Notes: generated from the letters alone by a model not told the origin. 42,484 nt of DNA from an uncultured Clostridia bacterium (GCA_944381275.1 CALWKO010000012.1:1-42484); one strand, 5' to 3'; positions 13,826 to 23,572 are shown, counted from the first letter of the stretch. A program made the numbers and translations.

Positions 13826-15271
13826 CTACCCCTTAAAGTTTAATTTCAAGCAGTCTGTACTGCCGCTCTTGCCGCGCAGAGTGAGCGCGCACGTCTTGTT
13901 GCATTTTATATTCACCGTATATTCGCGCCAATCGGCGGAAGATACCTATATTGCTCCGCACACATCTTCTCCCGCGAGCACTTCCACCTCGCCGCTGCCG
14001 CGCAGGGTGAGGGTAAGCGTTTTGGCGGGAGTAAAGTCGAAGTACTTCCACACAGCGCGGGTGCGCCCGTCTATTCCGCATATAAACCGCTCTCCGCCGC
14101 GGCAGGTGATCATGGGGAAGTTCCTCTTATTCCTCCCGCCGTGCGGCATCCCGCCGTTGGTGAGGTTGCAGCAGGTGACGGCGGAAAAACTGCCGCTTGC
14201 GGCCAGGGGCGCGCCGTGCAGACCCTGAGTGGTCATCTCCGCCTGCGCTATACTCCCGTCCGCGGCGATATGTATCTCCTCCGCGCACGCCTGCCGGGAA
14301 AAGTCCGTGCCGTTTGTCTGGCGGTGATAGAATACGTAATATTTGCCGTTTATCTCCTCTATCGAACCGTGGTTGTTGCCCGTGCGGTTGAGCCTGTCCT
14401 TCTCCTTCCTGCCCATATATCCCACGTCCCCGTTTGAGATTATCGTGCCGCGGAAGACAAAACCCCTGTCCGGATAGGCGCTTGCGGCATAGCACAGCTC
14501 GTGATTTTTCTGCGAGGAATATATGAAGTAATATGTGCCGCCTATCTTGCGTATGGAGCTGCCCTCGAAGAAGTCGTGCTCGCTCATGGGCGTGCCCTTC
14601 ACGCGCGTGGTAAACAGGCGTGAAGGCGTGCTCTTGACCGTGAGCATATCTTCTTCCAACTCCACATGGAATGCGCCCGTAACGCCCTCGTCCCAGCGGC
14701 GCTTTACTTCTCTTTTGCCGCGCCCGTACATATTCATCTTCACCCGCCTTATTGCCAGCACCTGCGAAAGCCACGGGTACTTGTCGAAGGGGTAATATGT
14801 GCCCACGTAAAGCCTTATCCTGCCGCCGTCGTTGATGACCGCGGGGTCGAAGAGCACCACGTCGTTGAACAAGCCGCCGTCCTTGTGCTTTACGTGCCCG
14901 TAAAATTCAAACTTGCCGTCGGGAGTGTCGCACACCGCCACCGATACGGGACCCAGGTATCCGCCCCTGCCTCCCCGCCCCGCAAGGCAGTAGTAGAGGT
15001 AGTATCTGCCGTCGTTTCCCCTCACGCAGTCGGGCGCGTACATATAGGGGCGCTCGGCGGAGAAAAGCGGGTCCTGCTCCGCGCGGTAGTTCACCCCCTT
15101 GTTCGTCCAATTTTCCGGGTCGTCCGCAGGCGCGGACCAGATGACATAGGGGAGCATGCAGAAGGTGTCGCCGCACTCCTTGTCGTGACTGCCGTAAAGG
15201 TACACCCTGCCATCGAACACGTGCGGTTCGCCGTCGGGGATATATTCGTCTATCGGCAGGATGGGGTTCAT
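13826..15271 (-). pseudogene. GH43-family glycosidase with in-frame TAG near the 3' end
   Basis: Start at ATG 15271 (GGAGAGG upstream; overlaps the GH1 stop). Codons 1-441 encode a GH43 propeller: IPDGEPHVFDGRVYLYGSH, VLFDPAVINDGGRIRLYVG and FFEGSSIRKIGGTYYFIYSS carry the three acidic residues. A TAG at 13946-13948 ends the frame at GEDVCGAI, but the same frame then stays open for 39 codons (VSSADWREYTVNIK...) and ends at TAG 13826-13828, just before the GH39 start. The 39 codons align with the last strands of the paralogue's C-terminal domain (PANEWTEFSAQV...). So one nonsense change has probably removed the end of the sandwich domain. The catalytic part is intact and may still work. Confidence 0.85.
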
Positions 15272-16584
15272 TTCACGTCCTCTCCGCCGTTTGCTATTAT
15301 CTCCGCATAGCGGCGGGCGGAGCTCTTTATTGTCCTCTTTTGAGTGGCAAAGTCCACATACACAAGTCCGAAGCGCGGTCCGTACCCCTCCGCCCACTCG
15401 AAGTTGTCCATAAGCGACCAGTGCTGATAGCCAAGCACGGGGATCCCTTCGTCCATCGCCCTTTTTAGGTGGGTGAGGAAGGAGCCTATCGCCTTGGCGC
15501 GGACGGGGTCGTCCACCTCGCCCCTTTCGTTGGGCTTGTCGTCGAGCGCCACGCCGTTTTCCGTGATCATCACGGGCACGCGGTAGCGCTCGTAGATGAA
15601 CTTCACCGTCCAATAGATGGATCTGCCGTCTATCACCCAACCCAAGCTGTTCTTTTCCAGCTTGCTCTTGTCCACTTTGTCACCGCCCCAATCGGAGTAG
15701 TTGAACGCTTCGTAATGGTTTAATCCGATAAAGTCGAAATGCGTTTTGAACTCCTTGGCGCATCTATTAGAGATGTGATATATTCCGTAAGCGCGCACCC
15801 CCCTGCCCAGCAGTATAGGGTCGAACCACCAGCGGTTGCTCATCACGCCCATGCCCTTGTTGAAGGTTTTGTCGCGGGCGAGCTCGATGCTCTCCTTACT
15901 GTTTTCGTCGGCGGGGATAAACGCGCTCGAAGCAAAGGCGAGCCCCACCTTGGGCGGAGTTTTGGCAACTTCCCTGATAAGTTTTACCGCCAGCGCGTTG
16001 GTACGCATGAATATCTTGGAAAATTTGGGGAGGGAGAGGTAGTGCCGCTTGAAGGGGGCGTGCGCTCCCTGCATATATCCGTTCATCAAAAAGCATTGCG
16101 GCTCGTTGAAGGTCATCCAATAAGTTACCCTGTCGGAAAGCGCCTCCACCACCGCGCGGGTATAGAATAGGAAATCTTCCGTTATCCGCTTGCTCTCCCA
16201 GCCGCCGTAGCCGTTCACCCACACGGGCATATCCCAATGGTATAGGGTGATGAGCGGAGTTATGCCCGCGGCGAGCAGCTCGTCCACCAAGTCGGAGTAA
16301 AATTTGAGTCCCCGCCCGTTCACCTTGCCGCGCTCGGGCACCACCCTGCTCCACGATATGGAAAAGCGGTAACTCTTCAAGCCCAGCTCCTTCATGATGG
16401 CCACGTCCTCTTTCATGCGGTGGAAGTGGTCGCAGGCGGTGCGGCAGTTTTCGCCGTTCTTTATCTTATCCGCGGGCGCCGCGTCCCATATGGAAGGCGT
16501 CCTGCCGCCCTCGTTCCAGCCGCCTTCTATCTGCGGAGCGGCGGTGGCTGCGCCCCATAAAAAATCATGCGGAAATCCCTTCAT
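15268..16584 (-). CDS. GH1-family beta-glucosidase/beta-glycosidase
   Basis: 438 residues, normal GH1 length. Seen: N-terminal FLWGAATAAPQIEGG, acid/base Glu in YWMTFNEPQCF (about residue 160), IGLNHYEAFNYS, nucleophile Glu in VPVMITENGVAL (about 345), and the aglycone-side GYQHWSLMDNFEWAEGYGPRFGL. It hydrolyses beta-linked glucose, galactose or related sugars from oligosaccharides; there is no extra phosphate-binding Ser/Lys/Tyr pattern I can assign with confidence, so a 6-phospho substrate is less likely given the non-PTS transporter. AGGAGG precedes ATG. It overlaps the downstream GH43 start by 4 bp. Confidence 0.93.
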   Translation of the reverse strand: MKGFPHDFLWGAATAAPQIEGGWNEGGRTPSIWDAAPADKIKNGENCRTACDHFHRMKEDVAIMKELGLKSYRFSISWSRVVPERGKVNGRGLKFYSDLVDELLAAGITPLITLYHWDMPVWVNGYGGWESKRITEDFLFYTRAVVEALSDRVTYWMTFNEPQCFLMNGYMQGAHAPFKRHYLSLPKFSKIFMRTNALAVKLIREVAKTPPKVGLAFASSAFIPADENSKESIELARDKTFNKGMGVMSNRWWFDPILLGRGVRAYGIYHISNRCAKEFKTHFDFIGLNHYEAFNYSDWGGDKVDKSKLEKNSLGWVIDGRSIYWTVKFIYERYRVPVMITENGVALDDKPNERGEVDDPVRAKAIGSFLTHLKRAMDEGIPVLGYQHWSLMDNFEWAEGYGPRFGLVYVDFATQKRTIKSSARRYAEIIANGGEDVK

Positions 16585-16593
16585 ATACTCCTC

Positions 16594-19035
16594 CTAAAAT
16601 CCCTTGCTCGTGGCGGCGGAGAACACCGCGTTCAGCGCGTAGGCGGCGGAGAATTTTATCTCCTCGCGGGTGAGTTCGCCCGCGGCTATCGCCTGCACGA
16701 GTTTTTCGTATATGTCCTTGCGCCCGGGCATTATCATGTTGTTGCCGCACTTTATCGCCTGGATATAAGAGCACTTATCCACCGCGTCCCAATCGCTCAT
16801 CACAAGTCCGTTATATCCCCACTCACAGCGCAGGATGTCCGTTAAAAGTTCGCGGTTGTTGGGCGCGTATACGCCGTTTATCTTGTTGTATGAGGACATG
16901 AGCGCCATGGGATTTTCCCTGCACGCCATCCTGAATCCGCGCAGATATATCTCCCTGAGCGCGCGCTCGGAGAGGTTGGAGCTCACTTCCATCCTGTTAT
17001 TTTCGCGGTTATTGCAGGCAAAGTGCTTTATGGTAACGCCTACTCCGCCCACCGACTGCACGCCGCGCGTGACCGCCGCCGCCATCTGCCCGGAGATGAG
17101 CGGATCTTCGGAATAATATTCAAAGTTCCTGCCGCAAAGCGGATCGCGATGGATGTTGAGAGCGGGCGCAAGCCACAGGGTAACGCCCATCTTGAGCATC
17201 TCCTTTCCTATACCCAGCCCCACCCTAGAAGCGAGCTCGACGTTCCACGTCTGCGCGATGGTGGTGGCGTTGGGCCATGCGGTGCAATATTGATACACAT
17301 GCGTGTGCTTGCTCTTGGCGAACAAAAACTTGAGCTTGGGGATGACTTTTTTCAGCCAGCCCCACTGCCAATCCTTGGGCAGCTCGTCCACATATCGGAT
17401 ATACCCTGATTTGGTGAACGCCGCCTTTTGCAATATGTTTACGCCGGCGGGGCCATCCGCCATGATGATGTTGGGGATGCCCTTTTTGACCAGCCTGCTC
17501 GTGGTGTTTCCGCACGCGCCCTCCACCCTGTTGAACCGCTTGGTGAAGTAGCCGCCGCCCATGCAGAACATGGCGAGTTCTTCGTCGGAAAGGCCGTCCA
17601 AATATTTCCTCACCTTGGAAGATACTGCGGGGAGGGTGTAGTTATAGCTGTGCTCTTTTGCGGGGATCTCGCCCACTTCCGCTATGGGAAGCGCGCCCGC
17701 CTCTTCCGCCTTTATATCAAAGGATATTTCCTTGAACCCGCGCTTTTTCACGCACAGGTTTTTGCACTTTTCCACGATCCTCTCCCCCTTCACACGCAGC
17801 AGAACGCAGGGGATTACGGACGCGCTGTCCTCGCCGATATACACGGGGTAGTCCCCCTCTTCCAGCACGAAAGAAGCTCGCGCTTCGTCGTATACCGCGC
17901 AGTCGGCAAGGTCAAATTTTAATGTCAATTCCGCCTCGTCGCCCGGGAAGAGCTTTCTCGTCTTGTTGAAGGCGGCAAGCAGTTTTTTCTCACCGAAATA
18001 TTTATTGTTGGGGCGGGAGATGTACGCCTGCACCACCTGCTTGCCTGCACTAGCGCCCGTGTTTTTCACGCGCGCGGTGAGGGATACCCTGCCGCCGGTG
18101 CACTCCGCCTTTATAAACTTACTTTCAAACGTCGTGTAGGAAAGTCCGAATCCGAAGGGATAGAGGGGCGCAACGCCCTTTGCTTCAAACCAGCGGTAGC
18201 CCACATATATGCCCTCGTGATAGTCCTCTTGCAATTTTTCGCTCTGTTCAAAGGCGGCGGTGGGATAGTCGGAATAGTTCCTGCCCCAGGTATCCGCCAG
18301 CTTGCCGGAGAAGTTGTACTCCCCGCAGAGCAGCTTGCCCAAGGCGTTGCCGCCCTCTTCGCCCGCCTGACCGTAATAGATCACCGCGCTCACCTTGTCC
18401 GCGACGGGAGATATGTCCAAAATTCCGCCGCAGTTGACTACGAGCACTACGTGCTTGTAATTTTTTACGCAGATATCGATGTTCTCTATCTCCGCTTGGG
18501 AGAGGAGAAAGTCGCCGCCCTCTATCTTCCTGTCGTCCCCCTCGCCCGCCTGGCGAGCCACGACGTATACGGCGGTATCCGCGCTCACTATATCCTCTTT
18601 TTCTATCCTGCCGCCCACGGGATAGGCGAGCTTGAATTCTCCTATCTTTTGGAACATCGCCATAACCTGCCACACGCGGTAGCCCTTTATGGCGTCTTCC
18701 ACCCTCTCGTGAAAGGCGCGCACGTCCTCTTCGTATTCCTTGGTGAACCTTTCCAGCCAGCTTGCGCTGAGTATGGTGAATCCGGCATTCTTCAAGCCCT
18801 CTTCTATGCTCACGCTGTAACGTTCGCGCACGTCGCCGCTGCCGCTGCCGCCCTTGACGGTGAGGCGGGCGCCCGCGCCGTAGAGCGCGATCTCCTTTTC
18901 CTTCAAGGGGAGTACGCCGTCGTTTTTAAGCAGTACCATGCCCTCCGCCGCCGCTTCTTGCGCGAGCTGCCTGTTGGCAAGTTCGAGTTGAGAAGGCTTT
19001 TCGCTCCTTTCCCCGTATATCCTGAATTTTTCCAT
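16594..19035 (-). CDS. GH3-family glycosidase with permuted domain order
   Basis: 813 residues. The usual C-terminal GH3 domain comes first: AAEGMVLLKNDGVLPL at residues 29-44, the acid/base region near KLADTWGRNYSDYP, and YPFGFGLSYTTF, followed by a fibronectin III-like domain (VSLTARVKNTGASAGKQVVQ). The catalytic TIM barrel comes last: GPAGVN, LWLAPALNIHRDPLCGRNFEY, KHFACNNREN, SSYNKING, and GLVMSDWDAV, whose first Asp is the nucleophile (about residue 760). This swapped order is known from beta-glucosidases of Ruminococcus albus and Butyrivibrio fibrisolvens. No signal peptide. AGAGGTGAT precedes ATG, which shares one base with the GH2 stop. Confidence 0.9.
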   Translation of the reverse strand: MEKFRIYGERSEKPSQLELANRQLAQEAAAEGMVLLKNDGVLPLKEKEIALYGAGARLTVKGGSGSGDVRERYSVSIEEGLKNAGFTILSASWLERFTKEYEEDVRAFHERVEDAIKGYRVWQVMAMFQKIGEFKLAYPVGGRIEKEDIVSADTAVYVVARQAGEGDDRKIEGGDFLLSQAEIENIDICVKNYKHVVLVVNCGGILDISPVADKVSAVIYYGQAGEEGGNALGKLLCGEYNFSGKLADTWGRNYSDYPTAAFEQSEKLQEDYHEGIYVGYRWFEAKGVAPLYPFGFGLSYTTFESKFIKAECTGGRVSLTARVKNTGASAGKQVVQAYISRPNNKYFGEKKLLAAFNKTRKLFPGDEAELTLKFDLADCAVYDEARASFVLEEGDYPVYIGEDSASVIPCVLLRVKGERIVEKCKNLCVKKRGFKEISFDIKAEEAGALPIAEVGEIPAKEHSYNYTLPAVSSKVRKYLDGLSDEELAMFCMGGGYFTKRFNRVEGACGNTTSRLVKKGIPNIIMADGPAGVNILQKAAFTKSGYIRYVDELPKDWQWGWLKKVIPKLKFLFAKSKHTHVYQYCTAWPNATTIAQTWNVELASRVGLGIGKEMLKMGVTLWLAPALNIHRDPLCGRNFEYYSEDPLISGQMAAAVTRGVQSVGGVGVTIKHFACNNRENNRMEVSSNLSERALREIYLRGFRMACRENPMALMSSYNKINGVYAPNNRELLTDILRCEWGYNGLVMSDWDAVDKCSYIQAIKCGNNMIMPGRKDIYEKLVQAIAAGELTREEIKFSAAYALNAVFSAATSKGF

Positions 19036-21353
19036 TATATCACCTCTATGGTAAACGTGACGGGAGCCAATCCCTTTGCCGATACCGTTATTTCCGATTT
19101 TCCTCTTTCGCCGCCGATGAACGCCGCAAGCGCCCTGCCGCGGTAGGCGGTGTGGATATTCGAAGTAAAGGTTTCATCCGTCTTGCACAGCGCGCTTCCA
19201 AAGCCCTTGAGCTTTGCCGCGCTCCCCTTTACTTCTATTTTAATACTTTCTTCCTTATATGGCAATACCTCGCCGTTTTCGTCCGTGAACATAAGCTCGG
19301 CAAAGCATATCTCCCCGCTTCTCAGGCGGGTCTTTTCCGTTTTTACGGTGATTTTTTCACCCCTGCCGCCCGTTTTAAGTGAGGTTCTGCCTGTCTCGTT
19401 TCCGCTTTCGTCCAGGGCGACGGCGGTGAGAGTGCCGGGGCGGTAGGTCACCTTGAAGAGCGCCTTATTCGCCTTCACCTTCCTTATGCCCAGCACCTTT
19501 CCGTCCCTCTCCAAGCGCACGGCGTATGCGTTGGAATAAACTTCCGCAATCGTCCTTTTGCCCTCATAGCCGTGCCACGTCCAGCTTGCCAATGCGTCCG
19601 TGAACTGCCACGCGCCCTTTTTTGGGCATTCGCCGCTGTGGTTGAGCGGGCGCACGCATAAGTACGGATTTTTCTCCATCCCCCACACCGTGCGCATAAA
19701 GTGCATCTGCGCCTTGGGGAAGCCGGTGATGTCCGCCATGCCCTGACCCGCCAAGAGCGGCAAACCCTTGTATGAATAGTAAGTCCAGTCGCCTATGCAC
19801 GCTTCGCCTATGTAGTCCCATGCCGCCCACACGAAGTCGCCGAGCAGCTGAGGGTACTTCTTCACCCTCTCCCAATTATAGGGCAGATCGCCCGCCATAG
19901 TCTCCGTGCCCAGCATTATCCGCTCGGGGCGGAGAGTGGCGTCCTTATCGTAACGGGAGGAGGCGTAATTCAAGCCCACTATGTCTATGGCGGGGGATAT
20001 GGCGTCCAGCACCTTATCCGCCGTCTTTCCCTTACTCATGAAGAACATCAGCTTGCCCAGCTTTTGCGCCCAATAGTTGAAAAAGGCGGAGCCGGAGCGC
20101 TTTTCCTTATACCCCTTCACCCTTTCCAAGGGCGCCTTTACGTACTCGCCCTTGTCCTTGTATACGCCCAAGCCGTGGCGCACATACACGTCCAAGAGTA
20201 CGTTAATGCCGCAGGTGACGGGGCGGGTGGGGTCGAGGGAATGCAGTATGTCGCGCATCTCGCCCATCAGCTTTACTCCCCGCTCTTCCGCCGATTCGGT
20301 GACCTCGTTGCCCACCGAATACATGATAACGCTGGGGCGGGAGAAGTCCTTTTCCGCCATGGCGGTGAGATCTTCCTTGTAGTGCTTCGTAAAATCGCGC
20401 GAGTAGTCGTGATAGTCCTTGGGGATATACCACCCGTCGAACGCTTCGTCCAGCACATACATGCCCAGCTTGTCGCACGCGTCCAGCAGGGCGCGGGAGG
20501 CGGGATTGTGGGATATGCGCAGGGCGTTGAAGCCGCACTCCTTCAAGATGCGCACCCGCCGCTCTTCCGCGTCGGGATAGGAGCACGCGCCCAAGATGCC
20601 GTTGTCGTGGTGAATGCAGCCGCCGCGCAGCAGCACCCTTTTTCCGTTGATCAAAAGTCCGCCGCTGCTGCTCACGCTCACCGTGCGCACGCCGAACTTC
20701 ACGCTCAGCTTCTCCCCGCCGCGCGTGACCGTGCAGGTATAGAGAAAGGGATCTTCCGCGCTCCACAGGCGGGCGTTTTGCAGGACGAACTCACCCGCGC
20801 TTCCGCTCGCCACAAGCTCGCCTTCCTTGAATATTTCCACCCCTGCCCCCTCGTTTGTTTCCACCTTTATCACGGCGGGCGAGTGGGAGATGGTGCTCAC
20901 CTTTACATATTCGGGCGCATCCTTGCCGCGTATGATGAGGTGCACGGGGCGATATATTCCGCCGCCCGTATACCAGCGGCAGTTGGGGAGCAGTGTGTTA
21001 TCCGCCGTAACTACAAGTTCGTTTTCCCCCTCCTTCACCTTGCCGGTGAGGGATACGGAAAATTCGGTGTATCCGTAGGCATGCTCGCCCGCCTTTTCCC
21101 CGTTCAAGAACACTTCCGCGTTGCGGTACACCCCTTCAAAGAGCAGAGATATTTCCTTGCCTAAGTCCTCTTTTTTGATATTCAGCTTTCTTTCGTAGCG
21201 GTACTTTCCGCCGGGAAAGTAGGCGTTCTGTTTGCCACCCGCACAAGTCGCGCTGCGCTTTTCACTTATCATCGCGTCGTGAGGGAGGGTAACTTCTTCC
21301 GCCTGCTTCCCGGGGGAGGAAAACTTCCAGCCGCTGTCAAGCAATATATCCAT
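19035..21353 (-). CDS. GH2-family beta-galactosidase-like enzyme
   Basis: 772 residues. Domains: N-terminal sugar-binding jelly roll (VTLPHDAMI, CRWYTGGGIYRPVHL), an Ig-like domain (LLINGKRVLLRGGCIHHDNG), the barrel with acid/base Glu in IMYSVGNEVTES (about residue 355) and nucleophile Glu in RIMLGTETMAGD (about 485), then C-terminal Ig-like domains (DUF4982-like, PYLCVRPLNHSGE...). The pattern HHDNGILGACSYPDAEERRV is common to this GH2 group. Likely removes beta-galactose or another terminal beta-sugar. No signal peptide. AAGGTG precedes ATG at 21353; 18 bp after the transporter. Confidence 0.92.
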   Translation of the reverse strand: MDILLDSGWKFSSPGKQAEEVTLPHDAMISEKRSATCAGGKQNAYFPGGKYRYERKLNIKKEDLGKEISLLFEGVYRNAEVFLNGEKAGEHAYGYTEFSVSLTGKVKEGENELVVTADNTLLPNCRWYTGGGIYRPVHLIIRGKDAPEYVKVSTISHSPAVIKVETNEGAGVEIFKEGELVASGSAGEFVLQNARLWSAEDPFLYTCTVTRGGEKLSVKFGVRTVSVSSSGGLLINGKRVLLRGGCIHHDNGILGACSYPDAEERRVRILKECGFNALRISHNPASRALLDACDKLGMYVLDEAFDGWYIPKDYHDYSRDFTKHYKEDLTAMAEKDFSRPSVIMYSVGNEVTESAEERGVKLMGEMRDILHSLDPTRPVTCGINVLLDVYVRHGLGVYKDKGEYVKAPLERVKGYKEKRSGSAFFNYWAQKLGKLMFFMSKGKTADKVLDAISPAIDIVGLNYASSRYDKDATLRPERIMLGTETMAGDLPYNWERVKKYPQLLGDFVWAAWDYIGEACIGDWTYYSYKGLPLLAGQGMADITGFPKAQMHFMRTVWGMEKNPYLCVRPLNHSGECPKKGAWQFTDALASWTWHGYEGKRTIAEVYSNAYAVRLERDGKVLGIRKVKANKALFKVTYRPGTLTAVALDESGNETGRTSLKTGGRGEKITVKTEKTRLRSGEICFAELMFTDENGEVLPYKEESIKIEVKGSAAKLKGFGSALCKTDETFTSNIHTAYRGRALAAFIGGERGKSEITVSAKGLAPVTFTIEVI

Positions 21354-21371
21354 ACACCTTACCTTTTGGGT

Positions 21372-23414
21372 TTAGTCTTTGCCTTCGGGCCTATCTTCGC
21401 CCTTCTTTTCCTTGCGCTTTTCTTCGCGCTCCGCCCTTTTTTGTGCGCGGGCGGCTTCGTCTTTTTCCATCCAGGAGCGGAAGGCGTCGTATTTTTCCAG
21501 CTGAGCGCCCTGCCATGCCGCTTCCGCAGCCGCGTTTGCCAGCTTCTTTTCCTCTATTTCGTCGAAGTACTTCTTGTTTTCCTCGTCGAAATCCAGCCCT
21601 TCTTTTGCGCACCTGTCTTGCAGCTTCTGCAATCTGCGCGCTTCCTTTTGCTTTCTTCTTTCCTCGCGCTTTTGTTCGCGGAGCTTGCGCTTTTCTTCCT
21701 TTTCCGCCTGCTTTTTCTCCCAAACCGCGTCCGCTTTTTCCTTTGCCTGCAAGTACTTAGCGTTTTCCTCGTCAAAGTTCAAGCCCTTCTTTTCACACAG
21801 CTCTTTAAGGTCTGCAATGCGGTTTTCTTCCGCTTCGGCGGCGGCTTTCGCCCTATCCACGACGTCCTGTTCTTCCGGTTCAAGCCACGTTTGCCCGCTT
21901 GCTATCACCGCTTCCTTCTTGCGCTTTAACAGCTCCTTTTTGATGGTGGGGATATGCTTTTCCGCATTCATAAAGGGCAGCAGTACCACAAACGCCGTGG
22001 CGATAACTATATCTATCAGATAGAAGCATAAGGACATAAACTGCTTTATCTCGGGCGAAGGATCGGGCATCACTTCCAAATTGTCTATAAAGCCCATCTT
22101 AAGCAGCTGCGATTCGTATCCGCCCGCAAGCGGCGCCGCCGCCAAATATTGCACCGCGGTGAAGATACCCACGCCCAGCAGTCCTTCAAGGCGCAGACCC
22201 GTGCGGAATTCCACATCGTCGAAGGCATAATAAAGTAGCATTATCATTATGTAGGCGTTGGGCAGAAGTCCCAAGTTCCTCATAAAGCCCGCCACCAAAG
22301 CTACGGGCACATTCGAGGGGAAAATCAAACCGAGCACGCTGCCCAGCAGCACCAGGGCGTAGCCGCCCCAAGTGAGGTTCTTAACACCTATCTTCCTGGA
22401 TATGGGATAGATTATAAACGCGCCTATGCCCAGCGGCACGCCGGTCACTATCTGATATATCATCTGCATAGAGGGATTATCCACGCCGCCCAGCATATAT
22501 TGAATATAATAGTACTGCACGTTACCGCCCTTGAAGTTATCGGAAAGATAGATAATGGAGGTGAGGAAGAACATTATCAAATAGTTGCGGTTGGTGAGGA
22601 GCGCCTTTAATTGCGCCTTTAAGGGGATCTTGTTGGCGTTATGAGAGGCGGATTCCAAATTGGCGTCGTCTATAACGCGCTCCTTGGTGTAGAAATACTC
22701 CATAAAGAGCAAGGGAATCGCGCACACGGAAAGCGCTATCATTAAAATAGGATAGCCGCTTATGTCGTTTTGCAACCAGAACGGCACGAGTACGGAGTTG
22801 ACCAGCATGCCGATAAGTATGCCGGAGATGAGCGTCCAGCACAGCTTTCTCATAAAGGATACCTGCTGTTTTTCCACCGAGTCGCGCGTGGTCACGGAAA
22901 CTATGTTGTCACGGAATACATAGAAGAAGGACGAACCCACCGTGTGGTAGCACGCAAGCAGGATGAAGAAGTACGTCCAATATACCTCTCCGAACACATT
23001 GGGTGAGAATAAAAATATGAGCGCGCCCACCGCTATGCCGATAAGGCTGAAGATGAGGTACCACGGGCGGAATCTGCCCTGTTTGCTCTTGGTGTGGGAA
23101 ACAAGCCACGAATTTACAAGCCCTATGCCCACGGCGATAAACTTTATCACCATAAGCGCAAGCTCGTACTGCTCGCCCAGCTTTACGGACATGGGGTTTG
23201 TCACCCCGTCCACCGTGGGATAGGTGTTTCCCACCATCTGCATAAAGAACTTCTCCACCAACGCCGCCACGGTGTTGACCACGAAGATCATGCCCAAGGG
23301 ACCTATAAGGTGACCCCAGATCTTCTCCTTCTTGCTCACGGCACGCGTTTTAACGCGCGAATCGAGCAGCTTGGAGTTGAAAAGCCCTTTGCTCAACAAA
23401 TTGATCTCTTTCAT
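21372..23414 (-). CDS. GPH-family sugar:cation symporter with long charged C-terminal tail
   Basis: 680 residues. Residues 1-500 are an MFS-fold GPH (MelB-like) symporter with about 12 hydrophobic segments, including SWLVSHTKSKQGRFRPWYLI, the conserved cytoplasmic loop of the family. Residues about 510-680 form a soluble Lys/Glu-rich coiled-coil tail, unusual for MelB (about 470 residues). The tail has two related repeats: CEKKGLNFDEENAKY and CAKEGLDFDEENKKYF, each followed by an Ala/Glu helix. First gene of the operon; it should import the oligosaccharides the downstream hydrolases cut. AAGGG precedes ATG. Confidence 0.88.
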   Translation of the reverse strand: MKEINLLSKGLFNSKLLDSRVKTRAVSKKEKIWGHLIGPLGMIFVVNTVAALVEKFFMQMVGNTYPTVDGVTNPMSVKLGEQYELALMVIKFIAVGIGLVNSWLVSHTKSKQGRFRPWYLIFSLIGIAVGALIFLFSPNVFGEVYWTYFFILLACYHTVGSSFFYVFRDNIVSVTTRDSVEKQQVSFMRKLCWTLISGILIGMLVNSVLVPFWLQNDISGYPILMIALSVCAIPLLFMEYFYTKERVIDDANLESASHNANKIPLKAQLKALLTNRNYLIMFFLTSIIYLSDNFKGGNVQYYYIQYMLGGVDNPSMQMIYQIVTGVPLGIGAFIIYPISRKIGVKNLTWGGYALVLLGSVLGLIFPSNVPVALVAGFMRNLGLLPNAYIMIMLLYYAFDDVEFRTGLRLEGLLGVGIFTAVQYLAAAPLAGGYESQLLKMGFIDNLEVMPDPSPEIKQFMSLCFYLIDIVIATAFVVLLPFMNAEKHIPTIKKELLKRKKEAVIASGQTWLEPEEQDVVDRAKAAAEAEENRIADLKELCEKKGLNFDEENAKYLQAKEKADAVWEKKQAEKEEKRKLREQKREERRKQKEARRLQKLQDRCAKEGLDFDEENKKYFDEIEEKKLANAAAEAAWQGAQLEKYDAFRSWMEKDEAARAQKRAEREEKRKEKKGEDRPEGKD

Positions 23415-23508
23415 AATTTTCCCTTATTCTCTCGCAAGTTTTCTTGCGGTATTTTCCCGTACTTACTGCAAACTCGTCCCTTATCTAAACCGCGTTTTGC
23501 ATTTTCCC

Positions 23509-23537
23509 TCATTACGATGATACAACGAATTTTTCAA
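23509..23537 (-). promoter_or_regulatory. Probable promoter of the glycan operon
   Basis: TTGAAA (23532-23537), 17-nt spacer, TAATGA (23509-23514) on the minus strand. The weak -10 fits a promoter that needs an activator such as the divergent AraC protein. A GCAAG-AAAA-CTTGC hairpin lies in the leader at about 23431-23444. Confidence 0.5.
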
Positions 23538-23543
23538 TAAGTA

Positions 23544-23572
23544 TTGCAATCAAGTCCGAAATATTGTAAAAT
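23544..23572 (+). promoter_or_regulatory. Promoter of the AraC-type regulator
   Basis: TTGCAA (23544-23549), 17-nt spacer, TAAAAT (23567-23572). The predicted start is close to the AAGGAGAG Shine-Dalgarno, giving a leader of about 13 nt. It lies 6 bp from the outward-facing -35 of the operon promoter. Confidence 0.65.

Noticed and set aside
13826..15271. Genome-wide TAG recoding
   Set aside because: Other genes in the window terminate correctly at TAG, so a local nonsense codon is simpler.
13946..15640. GH43 reading frame extended upstream to 15640
   Set aside because: The extra 123 codons are antisense to no gene but lie in another frame of the GH1 gene, are Arg/Gly-rich, and a clear SD plus MNPILPIDEYIPDGEP start lies at 15271.
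20064..21164. 366-residue plus-strand ORF
   Set aside because: Antisense to the well-supported GH2 gene; His/Val/Ala-rich shadow typical of GC-rich third positions.
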